DNA of 25,121 nucleotides from JAAYJM01 sp964498585 (GCA_964498585.1 CAZCHH010000050.1:1-25121); one strand, 5' to 3'; counted from the first letter of the stretch, positions 16,878 through 24,845 are shown. Numbers and translations: made by a program. Notes: a model not told the origin generated them from the sequence alone.

Positions 16878-17093
16878 ATGAATACAATTACATATACAAA
16901 TTTTAACGAAAAACCTAAATACTATTTAGATGAGATTGCCGAAACAAATCTTGAAGCAATAATATTGAAGAACGGAAAACCATACATAAAAATTCTACCA
17001 TTAAAAGAGAAAGAAAATCCTTTAAAAAATAGTATTGTTTTTGAACACGACATCATAAGTCCAATAGAAGTAGAGTGGGAAGCAAATAAATGA
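16878..17093 (+). CDS. Antitoxin, Phd/YefM-like, paired with a PIN toxin
   Basis: The 71-residue protein begins 'MNTITYTNFNEKPKYYLDEIAETNLEAIILKNGKPYIKILPL', the N-terminal pattern of Phd/YefM DNA-binding antitoxins (a strand-helix-strand with 'ILKNGKPYIKILP'). The short C-terminal tail ('FEHDIISPIEVEWEANK') would be the toxin-binding part. The stop codon overlaps the toxin start by four bases (ATGA at 17090-17093), the usual antitoxin-first arrangement. An agga site lies 7 bp before the ATG. By analogy it binds its own promoter and neutralises the toxin. Confidence 0.88.
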   Translation: MNTITYTNFNEKPKYYLDEIAETNLEAIILKNGKPYIKILPLKEKENPLKNSIVFEHDIISPIEVEWEANK

Positions 17094-17476
17094 TCATCCT
17101 TGATACACATTCTTGGATTTGGTATGTAACTGAATCTTCTAAACTTTCAATGAAAGCAGTTTATGCTATAAAAGAAGCAGAAATCTGTGGTGTAAGCGCT
17201 ATATCTTGTTGGGAAATAGCTATGCTTGTTGAAAAGGGCAGAATTGCATTAACACTACCAATAGAAAAATGGATAAAATTAGCTTTAAATTATGAAAAAA
17301 TTGATTTAGTTCCATTAACACCAGAAATATCAATTAAATCTGTTAAAAAAGATTTAATAAATCATAATGACCCAGCAGACAGAATTATTGCTGCTACTTC
17401 TATAATTACAAATTCACCATTAATTACTAAAGATGAAAAATTGAGAAGTAATCTATTATTAAATACTATCTGGTAA
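17090..17476 (+). CDS. PIN-domain ribonuclease toxin (VapC-like)
   Basis: The 128-residue protein is a complete PIN domain. Acidic metal ligands are seen at D5 ('MIILDTHSWIW'), E42 ('ISCWEIAML') and D94/D97 ('NHNDPADRIIAATS'), with the 'LITKDEKLRS' segment near the end. In this family these residues bind Mg2+ or Mn2+ and cleave RNA. The 'DTHSWIW' opening and 'SCWEIAMLVEKGRI' place it in the Sll0205-like group that is normally paired with Phd-type antitoxins, as here. All catalytic acids are present, so the toxin should be active. Confidence 0.92.
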   Translation: MIILDTHSWIWYVTESSKLSMKAVYAIKEAEICGVSAISCWEIAMLVEKGRIALTLPIEKWIKLALNYEKIDLVPLTPEISIKSVKKDLINHNDPADRIIAATSIITNSPLITKDEKLRSNLLLNTIW

Positions 17477-17499
17477 TTCTTAAATTTTGAAATAAAAAT

Positions 17500-17751
17500 A
17501 TGGACACATTCATCGTAAATATAGAAAATCCGCAAAAAAGCAAATCTTTTCTGGAACTATTAAAGGAACTGAAATATATAAGTTCTTTTTCAAAAGCAGA
17601 TGAAGAAAATATTTTAAATTCTTCAAGCTGGGTGCGTCCGGGAAGGGCTTTTACTGATGGTGAATTAGAGCAGCTTTGCGTTATGATGGAAGAAGATGAG
17701 GAAAGATATAGCAGCAGCGAATTGCTTGATGAGGTAGATTCGTGGAAATAG
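17500..17751 (+). CDS. Small acidic protein, probable antitoxin of the RelE/ParE-like toxin
   Basis: The 83-residue product matches no family I know by name. It is rich in Glu and Asp in its C-terminal half ('ELEQLCVMMEEDEERYSSSELLDEVDSWK') and overlaps the start of the RelE/ParE-like gene by 10 bases. The position and acidic tail are those of a type II antitoxin. The middle reads 'SSSWVRPGRAFTDGELEQLCVMMEEDE', which resembles small antitoxins that accompany RelE/ParE toxins in Bacteroidota-type genomes. There is no obvious helix-turn-helix. The start lacks a clear ribosome site. The assignment rests mainly on context. Confidence 0.72.
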   Translation: MDTFIVNIENPQKSKSFLELLKELKYISSFSKADEENILNSSSWVRPGRAFTDGELEQLCVMMEEDEERYSSSELLDEVDSWK

Positions 17752-18038
17752 TTATTAATAGAGTGATTTGGTCCGGAAAAGCTAAAAAAGCTTTGAAAGA
17801 CATTTTCAACTATGTTAAAACTGATAACCTTGTGATAGCACGTAATTATTTAAGAAAAATTATTAATTTCGGCAAATCACTTGATTTTTTTCCATTGAAA
17901 TATCCTCTTTGCAGGAAAATTTCATTTAGAAAAAGAGAATATCACTGTGCCCCTTTTGATGAATATGTGATTGTGTATAAAATAAATAATGATGAATTAT
18001 TAATAGTAAACGTTATTCACAGCAAAAGATTAGTGTAA
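17742..18038 (+). CDS. RelE/ParE-family toxin
   Basis: The 98-residue protein shows the RelE/ParE fold pattern. There is an N-terminal strand ('INRVIWSGKAKKALKDIFNYV'), a helical hairpin ('NLVIARNYLRKIINFGKSLDFFP'), and C-terminal strands ('KREYHCAPFDEYVIVYKINNDELLIVNVIHSKR'). Such proteins either cleave mRNA on the ribosome (RelE) or inhibit gyrase (ParE), and the sequence alone does not decide. The HSKR ending matches the family, where His/Arg residues near the C-terminus are often functional. It overlaps the preceding small gene by 10 bases. It directly follows the Phd/PIN pair, so two toxin-antitoxin modules stand in tandem. Confidence 0.85.
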   Translation: MEIVINRVIWSGKAKKALKDIFNYVKTDNLVIARNYLRKIINFGKSLDFFPLKYPLCRKISFRKREYHCAPFDEYVIVYKINNDELLIVNVIHSKRLV

Positions 18039-18073
18039 GAATATAAATTTAATTAACAAATCAACGGTGAATT

Positions 18074-19567
18074 ATGACAAAAACAAATACCAAATCATCT
18101 CCTTTCTTAAAGTGGGGCTTGTTTATAGCAGTAGTGATAATAGTATTTTTGCTTGGACTTTTAGCAACTTCCATAATGGAACGCCGCTCTGAGTCTATAG
18201 CACGCTTACAGCCGACTGTTGAGATACCTGAATTTGAGCCACGTAACGAGGTCTGGGGACAAAACTATCCGCTCGAATTTGAATCATATCTCAAAACATT
18301 AGATACAAGTTTTCGCAGCAAATATGCCGGCTCCGGACGAGTTGACTATTTGGAGAATTTTCCAGAATTAGTAATCCTTTGGGCTGGTTATAGCTTTTCA
18401 AAGGAATATGACCAGGGGCGAGGTCATGCCTACGCAGTTGAAGACATACGCAAAACATTGCGAACTGGTGGTGTAAATATTAGCCCTCAACCTTCCACCT
18501 GTTGGTCCTGCAAAAGTACCGATGTGCCACGTCTCATAAATTTAATCGGACCCGAAAAATTTTATGGACAAAAATGGATTGATATTGGTGCTGATATAAT
18601 TAATCCTATTGGCTGTCAGGACTGCCACGAACCGAATACAATGAATCTTCGTTTAACCCGCCCGGGACTAATTGAAGCAATGAAAAAGCAGGGACGCGAG
18701 CCCGAAAGCTTCACTCATCAGGAAATGCGTTCTCTCGTTTGCGCCCAGTGCCACGTTGAATACTACTTTGCAAAAGACCCAAAGGGTTATCTTACTTTTC
18801 CCTGGGCTAAGGGCTTTTCTGCTGATTCTATGGAAAGATATTACGACGAAATAGAATTTACCGATTGGACTCATAAATTAAGCAGAACTCCAATGCTAAA
18901 AGGACAGCATCCGGATTACGAACTATACCGCACTGGTATTCATGCAGCACGCGGCGTTTCCTGTGCCGATTGCCATATGCCTTATAAAATAGAAGGTGGC
19001 GTGAAATTTACAGACCATCATATCCAAAGCCCGCTCAATAATATTGCAAATTCCTGTCAGGTATGCCACCGCCAAAGCGAAGAACAGCTCCTTTCTGATG
19101 TATATGAAAGACAAGACAGAGTAATTGAAATTCGCCGCATAGCAGAAAAATCTCTTGCAAAAACACATCTCGAAGCTAAAGTAGCTTGGGACAATGGAGC
19201 AACTGAAGAAGAAATGGCTCCAGTGCTTAAGTTGATTAGACATGCTCAATGGCGTTGGGATTGGGTGGCTGCTGCAAACAGCGTTGGCTTCCATTCACCA
19301 GTTGAAGCGCTCCGCGTTCTTTCTACTTCAATTCAAAAATCAGAGCAGGCAAGTGCTTTGATTAATCAAATTCTTGTGAAAAAGAACGTTACTATTCCAG
19401 TTCAATTGCCAGATTTTTCAACAAAAGAAATGGCTCAAAAGATTGTCGGCTGGAATATGGATTCTTTGCGTTTGGATAAAAATGAGTTTTTACAAAAAAT
19501 TATTCCTGAATGGGATAGAAAAGCTGAGCAAAGACAAGGAACTTTAAAGAAATACGCTTTGAAATAA
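18074..19567 (+). CDS. nrfA: Ammonia-forming cytochrome c nitrite reductase, catalytic subunit
   Basis: The 497-residue protein has five haem c sites. The catalytic one is the special CWSCK at 143-147 (lysine-ligated), followed by CQDCH at 181-185, CAQCH at 223-227 with the active-site Tyr pair just after (VEYYF), CADCH at 297-301 and CQVCH at 328-332. 'TDHHIQSPL' supplies a distal haem histidine. This is the complete signature of NrfA, which reduces nitrite to ammonium with six electrons in the periplasm. An N-terminal hydrophobic segment (residues 14-34) is either a signal peptide or membrane anchor. NrfH, the quinol-oxidising partner usually encoded next to nrfA, is not in the window. The upstream neighbour is a toxin gene, 35 bp away. 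Confidence 0.97.
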   Translation: MTKTNTKSSPFLKWGLFIAVVIIVFLLGLLATSIMERRSESIARLQPTVEIPEFEPRNEVWGQNYPLEFESYLKTLDTSFRSKYAGSGRVDYLENFPELVILWAGYSFSKEYDQGRGHAYAVEDIRKTLRTGGVNISPQPSTCWSCKSTDVPRLINLIGPEKFYGQKWIDIGADIINPIGCQDCHEPNTMNLRLTRPGLIEAMKKQGREPESFTHQEMRSLVCAQCHVEYYFAKDPKGYLTFPWAKGFSADSMERYYDEIEFTDWTHKLSRTPMLKGQHPDYELYRTGIHAARGVSCADCHMPYKIEGGVKFTDHHIQSPLNNIANSCQVCHRQSEEQLLSDVYERQDRVIEIRRIAEKSLAKTHLEAKVAWDNGATEEEMAPVLKLIRHAQWRWDWVAAANSVGFHSPVEALRVLSTSIQKSEQASALINQILVKKNVTIPVQLPDFSTKEMAQKIVGWNMDSLRLDKNEFLQKIIPEWDRKAEQRQGTLKKYALK

Positions 19568-19634
19568 TTTTTCTTATTGAATTTCTTAAGTTAAGTATAT
19601 AACAGATAATTACATATTGCTTTAGCATTATCAA

Positions 19635-19672
19635 ACAAATCAACCATCAGATTAATCTGATGGTTGATTTGT
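19635..19672. terminator. 38-bp perfect palindrome downstream of nrfA
   Basis: The sequence reads identically on both strands, centred on attaat between 19653 and 19654 (left arm acaaatcaaccatcagatt). It lies 67 bp after the nrfA stop. It could form a 19-bp stem and serve as a terminator, although only a short T-rich stretch follows. It could alternatively be a binding site for a dimeric regulator. Confidence 0.6.
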
Positions 19673-19722
19673 CCATTGAAATATTTGTAATATAAGCAGT
19701 TACACGTATCAATATTCAAAGT

Positions 19723-19850
19723 GATTCATTCCGAGCTCAGCGTGGATTCTCATAAGTAATTGTTTCCCTTACATTTGAGATTCCTCACTTTGTTACTAAT
19801 GACAGTATTAATTTATTTCATTAAAACGCTTCGAAGAATTTCAAGTTCTT
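19723..19850. repeat. Decayed copies of the intergenic palindromic repeat
   Basis: 'gattcattccgagctcagcg...gagattcctcactttgtta...atgaca' keeps the outline of the 13985-14065 hairpin with many changes. Bases 19822-19850 ('aaacgcttcgaagaatttca') resemble 6029-6060. The rest of the 470-bp gap before the next gene (to 20037) is AT-rich, with only the dyad at 19989-20008 standing out. Confidence 0.5.
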
Positions 19851-19988
19851 GATTCCTATAATATAAAAAAAGTTTTTCAAATATTTCATATTATTATTCT
19901 GTATAGCTTTACGCTTAAATTATTTTAATATTAAGAAATAATATTTATAATAAGTATTTTATAAATTACGTAGTTCTACTTATTGTAT

Positions 19989-20008
19989 ATATGAATAGTT
20001 ATTCATAT
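19989..20008 (+). promoter_or_regulatory. Perfect 9-bp dyad just upstream of the fibre-like gene
   Basis: The arms atatgaata and tattcatat are separated by gt, ending 19 bp before the ribosome site aggag (20027-20031) of the gene at 20038. The position suits an operator or a 5' leader hairpin. No regulator is known from the sequence. Confidence 0.45.
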
Positions 20009-20037
20009 TTTTGTAATTAGAATTATAGGAGTTAAAT

Positions 20038-22452
20038 ATGAAATACTTTTTTAAATATAAATATATAATATTACTTTTCATATTGATGTCAGTATCCCCT
20101 GAAGCAAAATCACAGAGTGTTGGAATCAGTGATGATACTTCTTTTGTTCCCGACCCAAGCTCGATATTGGATTTAGGAGTTGGAAATAAAGGATTTTTGC
20201 TCCCTCGCGTAGAACTTATCTCTGTTACTGATGTTGTTACTGTTACAAATCCTGCTCAGGGATTAATTGTTTTTAATACCAATGCAACTATTACTGGTGG
20301 TGCTGGTATTGGATTTTATTACTGGAGTGCAAGTAAATGGAATAAAATTTTAACAGAAGAGTTAGAAGCTACCGGCTGGCAGTTAACGGGTAATGCTGGT
20401 ATTAATCCTACAATTCACTACATTGGAACTACAGACAACCAACCACTTTCAATCAGAACTAATGGCATTCAAAGAATTCTTGTTGATAGCGATGGAAATG
20501 TATACATTACTAATAATACTGAAATCACTGGAACTCTATCAGTTTTAAACGCAACAAATTACAATACTTTTTCCACTTCTTCGAGCCAAGCTGTTGATAT
20601 TGCCTATATTTTCCCTTTAGCACAAGGCACCGCTGATTCTTATTTAAAAAATGACGGAAGCGGCAATTTAACCTGGGGAACTATTGCTGGAGCTAATCCT
20701 GCTTGGGAACTTACTGGTAACAGCGGCACAAATCCTACAACAAATTTTATTGGAACTACAGATGCAGTGGATTTTGTTGTTAAAACTAATAATGTTGAAA
20801 GAATGAGAATTGCCTCTGATGGCGCTGCAACAACTGAAAGCACTCTTTCAATAGCTGATAAGTTAACAGTGGAAGCAAGCGGAGCCGACATAACCGGAAA
20901 TACTAAAGTTACAGGCACTGTTGATATAACTGGAAATACTGAAATCACTGGAACTCTATCAGTTTTAAACGCAACAAATAACAATACTTTTTCCACTTCT
21001 TCGAGCCAAGCTGTTGATATTGCCTATATTTTCCCTTTAGCACAAGGCACCGCTGATTCTTATTTAAAAAATGACGGAAGCGGCAATTTAACCTGGGGAA
21101 CATTAAGCGGTAGCTCTAACTGGACACCAAAAATTGGACAAGCAAGATTAGAAACGAACGACCCTGAATGGGGCTTAGTTTCTGGAGGAGGTAATGCAGC
21201 TACACGAGCTGTTGCTCTTGGAAATCAGACGCAAGCACAAGGAAGCAACTCTGTTGCATTAGGCAACCTGACTCAAGCCACTGGTTACGCAGCAACTGCT
21301 TTAGGGCATCAAACTACTGCAAGCGGCGAACGCTCCACCGCTATGGGCGAAAGCACTACTGCAAGCGGATACAGAACTACTGCTATGGGGTCATATACTA
21401 CAGCCGCTTCTGCTTTTGAAACTGTAATCGGAAGATACAATTCTGATTATACTCCTGCTTCAACTACTGGATGGGACGCTTCTGACCGACTCTTTGTTGT
21501 TGGAAATGGAACAAGCCCTTCTGTTTATGATAAAAGTGATGCACTGATTATATACAAGAACGGTAATACAGATTTGTTCGGTAATTTATCAATTAATAAT
21601 AGTAGCGATATTGCAAATACTTTTTCTACTTCTTCGGGCCAGGCAGTTGATATTTCCTACAACCTACCTGCAACTCAAGGTGCTGTTAATTCATATTTAA
21701 AAAATGACGGAAGTGGTAGTTTAAGCTGGGTTACTATTGCTGGAGCTAATCCTGCATGGGAACTAACAGGAAACAGCGGCACAAATCCTGCAACAAATTT
21801 TATTGGAACAACAGATGCCCAAGATTTGTCTATTCGCACTAGCAGTGCTGAAAGAATTAGAATTGCTGCGGCCGGAAATATCGGGATTAATGAAGCAACT
21901 CCTTCACAACCACTCACTATTAAAGGAAATGTTCTTTTAGAGCCGAATGGTGCAACTGCTTCAGAACTTCGTTTTGCTGTTCCTAATGATACATCAAAAT
22001 ATACTGCATTTCGAGCAAGGACACAGCTAGCAAGTGCAAGCCAGTTAGTTTATACATTACCAGACTCTCAAGCCGTTGCTCCTATAGCAGTTCTGGCAAA
22101 CGATGGAACTGGTAATTTAAACTGGACAAATATGACAACTCTATCTGGTTATATGCATGTTCCGGTTTATAATGTAACGACAAGTTATACAATTACAAAT
22201 GAAGATTATATAGTTATTGTTCAACAAGCTGGGACTTACACAATACCACAAGCTACCAGTAGCAATAAAGGAAAAATATTATATATGTTACCTGATTGTA
22301 GCTTAGGTAATTTTTCATGGTCTATTCAATCGCAAGGAGGCAGTCTGATTAACTGTCAAGCTTCTTGGGCTCCAGTAGGACAATCCACTGGTTTAATGAT
22401 ATGTAGTGATGGAACTAATTGGCATATTATAAATACAAGACGTTTGAATTAA
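20038..22452 (+). CDS. Secreted repetitive fibre-like protein with YadA-type head region
   Basis: The 804-residue product has a signal peptide (residues 1 to about 26, ending AKSQ). Next comes a Bacteroidota-style opening ('SSILDLGVGNKGFLLPRVEL'). Residues about 381-460 carry short left-handed repeats (AVALGNQTQAQGSNS, VALGNLTQATGYA, ATALGHQTTASGER, STAMGESTTASGYR), the pattern of trimeric adhesin heads of the YadA/Hep_Hag kind. Longer units such as 'YLKNDGSGNLTWGT' and 'NPAWELTGNSGTNP' recur on both sides. No C-terminal trimeric barrel anchor and no clear type IX sorting domain are visible, so the attachment route is unknown. A good aggag ribosome site lies 6 bp before the ATG. It is probably an extracellular or surface fibre. 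Confidence 0.8.
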   Translation: MKYFFKYKYIILLFILMSVSPEAKSQSVGISDDTSFVPDPSSILDLGVGNKGFLLPRVELISVTDVVTVTNPAQGLIVFNTNATITGGAGIGFYYWSASKWNKILTEELEATGWQLTGNAGINPTIHYIGTTDNQPLSIRTNGIQRILVDSDGNVYITNNTEITGTLSVLNATNYNTFSTSSSQAVDIAYIFPLAQGTADSYLKNDGSGNLTWGTIAGANPAWELTGNSGTNPTTNFIGTTDAVDFVVKTNNVERMRIASDGAATTESTLSIADKLTVEASGADITGNTKVTGTVDITGNTEITGTLSVLNATNNNTFSTSSSQAVDIAYIFPLAQGTADSYLKNDGSGNLTWGTLSGSSNWTPKIGQARLETNDPEWGLVSGGGNAATRAVALGNQTQAQGSNSVALGNLTQATGYAATALGHQTTASGERSTAMGESTTASGYRTTAMGSYTTAASAFETVIGRYNSDYTPASTTGWDASDRLFVVGNGTSPSVYDKSDALIIYKNGNTDLFGNLSINNSSDIANTFSTSSGQAVDISYNLPATQGAVNSYLKNDGSGSLSWVTIAGANPAWELTGNSGTNPATNFIGTTDAQDLSIRTSSAERIRIAAAGNIGINEATPSQPLTIKGNVLLEPNGATASELRFAVPNDTSKYTAFRARTQLASASQLVYTLPDSQAVAPIAVLANDGTGNLNWTNMTTLSGYMHVPVYNVTTSYTITNEDYIVIVQQAGTYTIPQATSSNKGKILYMLPDCSLGNFSWSIQSQGGSLINCQASWAPVGQSTGLMICSDGTNWHIINTRRLN
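20515..20681 (+). repeat. Intragenic 167-bp repeat, copy 1
   Basis: This segment of the fibre-like gene is identical to 20935-21101 except for one base (t at 20560, a at 20980, giving Tyr or Asn). A third, more diverged copy occupies about 21609-21730. Near identity at the DNA level suggests recent duplication or gene conversion. Confidence 0.92.
20935..21101 (+). repeat. Intragenic 167-bp repeat, copy 2
   Basis: This copy is offset by 420 bp (140 codons) from copy 1 and in the same frame, so recombination between the two would delete or duplicate exactly 140 residues without a frameshift. Confidence 0.92.
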
Positions 22453-22499
22453 TTCATAATATAAGAAATATATTTTTGGCTATTTTTTGGAGAAATATT

Positions 22500-22889
22500 A
22501 TGAAAACTAAAATATTAATTCTGATTTCTATATGGTTTTTTATTTCAGCCAAATTGCTTTCATTAGAAATAACTAATAACGCTGCAGTATTCAAAGTTAC
22601 AGAAGCAACTTATATTAAAGTTGTTGATGGAAATTTTGGAAATAATGCTGATGGAACTCTAATATTAGAACATAATACAAGTGTTAAAGTTGATAAAGAT
22701 ATAAAAAATTTTGGAACTGTTATTTTGACAAATACATTAGATTATAATGAGTCATTTATTGAAACAAAACAGGATTATATAAATTCTGGTTCTACTTTCA
22801 TTAATCCTTTTTCTAAGCTTCTTGTTCGTAGAAATGTGATTAACAGCGGATTTATTAGCAATATGTATTTAATAGAAATAGGAGAATAA
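22500..22889 (+). CDS. Small secreted protein of unknown function
   Basis: The preferred start is the ATG at 22500, preceded by ttggaga (22487-22493). An in-frame ATG at 22419 lies inside the previous gene and would add 27 residues before the signal peptide. From 22500 the product is 129 residues, with a signal peptide (MKTKILILISIWFFISAKLL) and a mature part of beta-strand-like repeats ('NFGTVILTNTL', 'DYINSGSTFINPFSKLLV', 'NVINSGFISNMYLI'). Such strands resemble the first turns of beta-helix or autotransporter-like passenger domains seen in much larger secreted proteins, so this may be a truncated remnant or a small companion of the fibre gene 47 bp upstream. No family is assigned. Confidence 0.65.
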   Translation: MKTKILILISIWFFISAKLLSLEITNNAAVFKVTEATYIKVVDGNFGNNADGTLILEHNTSVKVDKDIKNFGTVILTNTLDYNESFIETKQDYINSGSTFINPFSKLLVRRNVINSGFISNMYLIEIGE

Positions 22890-22891
22890 AT

Positions 22892-22925
22892 TAGTGATTA
22901 ATGATTAATGATTAATGATTAGTGT
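22892..22925. repeat. Short tandem repeat of attaatg
   Basis: The heptamer attaatg occurs three times in tandem, framed by tagtg on both sides, just after the stop codon at 22889. It is a simple sequence repeat with no visible role. Confidence 0.8.
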
Positions 22926-22951
22926 AGTAATTCTATAAAATACTTATTATC

Positions 22952-23160
22952 TTGTTTCATTCCGAACCCCCTTATAAAGCAAGTACTTCATTTAAATTGA
23001 GATGACATTATTTTACCCTGTCATTCTGACGGATGTCAGAATCCATCTTATAATTGTGTAGTTGCTATTCTATATATATTAGATATTAAAAAGAAGCATT
23101 TGGGCTTGCCCAAATGTATCGTGAGCTTGCTCAAATGTATCGTGAGCTTGCTCACTTGTT
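22952..23160. repeat. Modular palindromic repeat cluster, with a 21-bp tandem duplication
   Basis: Bases 22952-23043 repeat the composite unit seen at 15702-15777 and inverted at 4780-4868, ending in the hairpin attctgac/gtcagaat (23023-23042). A catttggg/cccaaatg hairpin lies at 23097-23116. A 21-bp unit at 23111-23131 is then duplicated exactly at 23132-23152. Bases 23161-23277 are AT-rich and must include the promoter of the terminase gene; no distinct boxes can be named. Confidence 0.8.
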
Positions 23161-23277
23161 AGTGTTGTAATTTATTGAAAAACGAATAATAATTAACAAT
23201 TAATTAAAATCCTTTAAAAATCATTTCTTTTATTTTTTCTATAAATCGTATTAAATAGTAAAATTTTAAGGTGCATC

Positions 23278-24765
23278 TTGAAAAATACAACTAATAACGA
23301 TTTAGAAAAAATAGCAACTACTTCAACCGGCTCTCTTGCTTCATACATAAGCGATGGTAAATGGAAATTTCCAAAACATCTTCAGTTGATAGACCAATTG
23401 CTAATACTTGCAAATCAACGAAATATCCGAAAACTAATAGTAAATCTTCCGCCCCGCCACGGAAAATCTGAATTCATTTCAAAATATTTTCCTTTTTGGT
23501 ATCTTGGTCATAATCCAAATCACCGGATAATACTAACCTGCTACGAAGCTCATTTTGCAAGTTCCTGGGGTAGAAAAGTCAGGGAGTTGATTTTGCAATA
23601 TGGAAAAGAACTTTTTGACATTGAGCTAAATCCAGCTGCAACAGCCGCAAATTCTTTTTATCTTATGAATTTCGATGGCGGTATGGAGTGCATTGGTGCT
23701 GGTGGTGCTTTAACCGGAAAAGGTGCGAACTGTCTGATTATAGACGACCCAATTAAAAATGATACTGAAGCAAACAGCCAGACAATACGTGATAACCTTG
23801 AAGAGTGGTTTAAGTCAACTGTTTTTACCCGATTAGAGCCAGATGCGATTATTATTATAATTATGACCCGCTGGAACGATGACGATTTATGCGGAAGAAT
23901 CCTCAATAGTAATGAATTTACTATTTTAAATATTGAAAACTTTGAAGAGATTCTCAGTTCTGAAATGAAAAAAGATATTTGGCTGCAACTGATTATCCCG
24001 GCTGTTGCTGAAGAAAATGATGTTCTTGGCAGAGAATCGGGTGAGGCACTATGGAAACAGCGCTATTCATTTTCAAAATTATTGGGAATAAAAAAGACAA
24101 TCGGCTCTTACTGGTTTTCCGCTCTTTATCAGCAAAATCCGGTCCTAACTGGTGATAACGTCTTCAAAACCGACTATTTTAAATATTTTATTTTTGAAAA
24201 CAACAAGGTCAAACTCCTTATTAATAATGACTCAGTTTTGAAGAGTTTTAGTTTTGAGCAATGCAAAATATACGCAACAGTTGATTTAGCAGCAACAATA
24301 AGCGAGAAATCCGATTGGACTGTTGCACTCATTTTCCTTGTTACTCCCGACAAGGAAATTCTAATTTTTGATGTAATTAAGGAAAAAATGGAGGGAGCGG
24401 AGCATTTAAATTTCATAAAGAAAATCAATGAGAAATACCGTCCTTCTTTGATTGGAATAGAAAGCGTCCAGTACCAAATTGCTCTTGTTCAAATGGCAGT
24501 TAAAGCTGGACTGCCTATAAAACCGCTTAAGCCAGACAAAGACAAGCTCTCCCGTGGTTTAGCAATAGCAGCAAGAATGGAATGTGGAAATATTTTCTTC
24601 AAGCGAAATGCACTTTGGCTAAGCGATTTTGAATTTGAACTCCTCAGCTTCCCAAATGGGCGAAATGATGACCAGGTCGATGCTTTTTCGTATATTGTTC
24701 AAATGGTAAATCCAACAAGCCACTCTTTCCTTGTCGGTTCAAAAAAGAAAGAAGAGAAAAATTAG
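23278..24765 (+). CDS. Phage-type terminase large subunit, isolated
   Basis: The 495-residue product has the two-part layout of large terminases. The ATPase shows Walker A PPRHGKS (58-64), Walker B LIIDDP (153-158) and the coupling motif MTRWNDDDL (196-204). The nuclease shows 'YATVDLAAT' with the first metal-binding Asp at 336, and the final acidic cluster NDDQVDAF (463-470). It belongs to the terminase group of tailed phages that packages DNA into proheads. All motifs are present, so the gene looks intact. The start is TTG at 23278 with aagg 7 bp before it; no in-frame ATG gives a better choice. No portal, capsid or small terminase gene lies alongside. Palindromic repeats flank it on both sides, so it looks like a solitary phage-derived gene. 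Confidence 0.9.
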   Translation: MKNTTNNDLEKIATTSTGSLASYISDGKWKFPKHLQLIDQLLILANQRNIRKLIVNLPPRHGKSEFISKYFPFWYLGHNPNHRIILTCYEAHFASSWGRKVRELILQYGKELFDIELNPAATAANSFYLMNFDGGMECIGAGGALTGKGANCLIIDDPIKNDTEANSQTIRDNLEEWFKSTVFTRLEPDAIIIIIMTRWNDDDLCGRILNSNEFTILNIENFEEILSSEMKKDIWLQLIIPAVAEENDVLGRESGEALWKQRYSFSKLLGIKKTIGSYWFSALYQQNPVLTGDNVFKTDYFKYFIFENNKVKLLINNDSVLKSFSFEQCKIYATVDLAATISEKSDWTVALIFLVTPDKEILIFDVIKEKMEGAEHLNFIKKINEKYRPSLIGIESVQYQIALVQMAVKAGLPIKPLKPDKDKLSRGLAIAARMECGNIFFKRNALWLSDFEFELLSFPNGRNDDQVDAFSYIVQMVNPTSHSFLVGSKKKEEKN

Positions 24766-24845
24766 AAACTCAACTTTCATAATTGATAAAATTAAGTAAA
24801 TATAAGGTTTATGGTTTTCTGCTGTCGGCTGTCAGCTATCAGCAG

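Noticed and set aside
20640..20996. 118-codon open frame antisense to the fibre-like gene
   Set aside because: It is the mirror of the repetitive Gly/Thr/Asn-rich coding sequence; a similar shadow occurs at 21675-21917 over the other repeat copy.
22419..22499. Longer start for the small secreted protein
   Set aside because: It would begin inside the preceding gene, lacks a ribosome site and would put 27 residues in front of a clear signal peptide; the ATG at 22500 has ttggaga upstream.
20038..24765. A prophage made of the fibre-like gene and the terminase
   Set aside because: The fibre-like protein has a signal peptide and a Bacteroidota-type secreted-protein opening, the gene between is also secreted, and no portal, capsid or tail assembly genes are visible.
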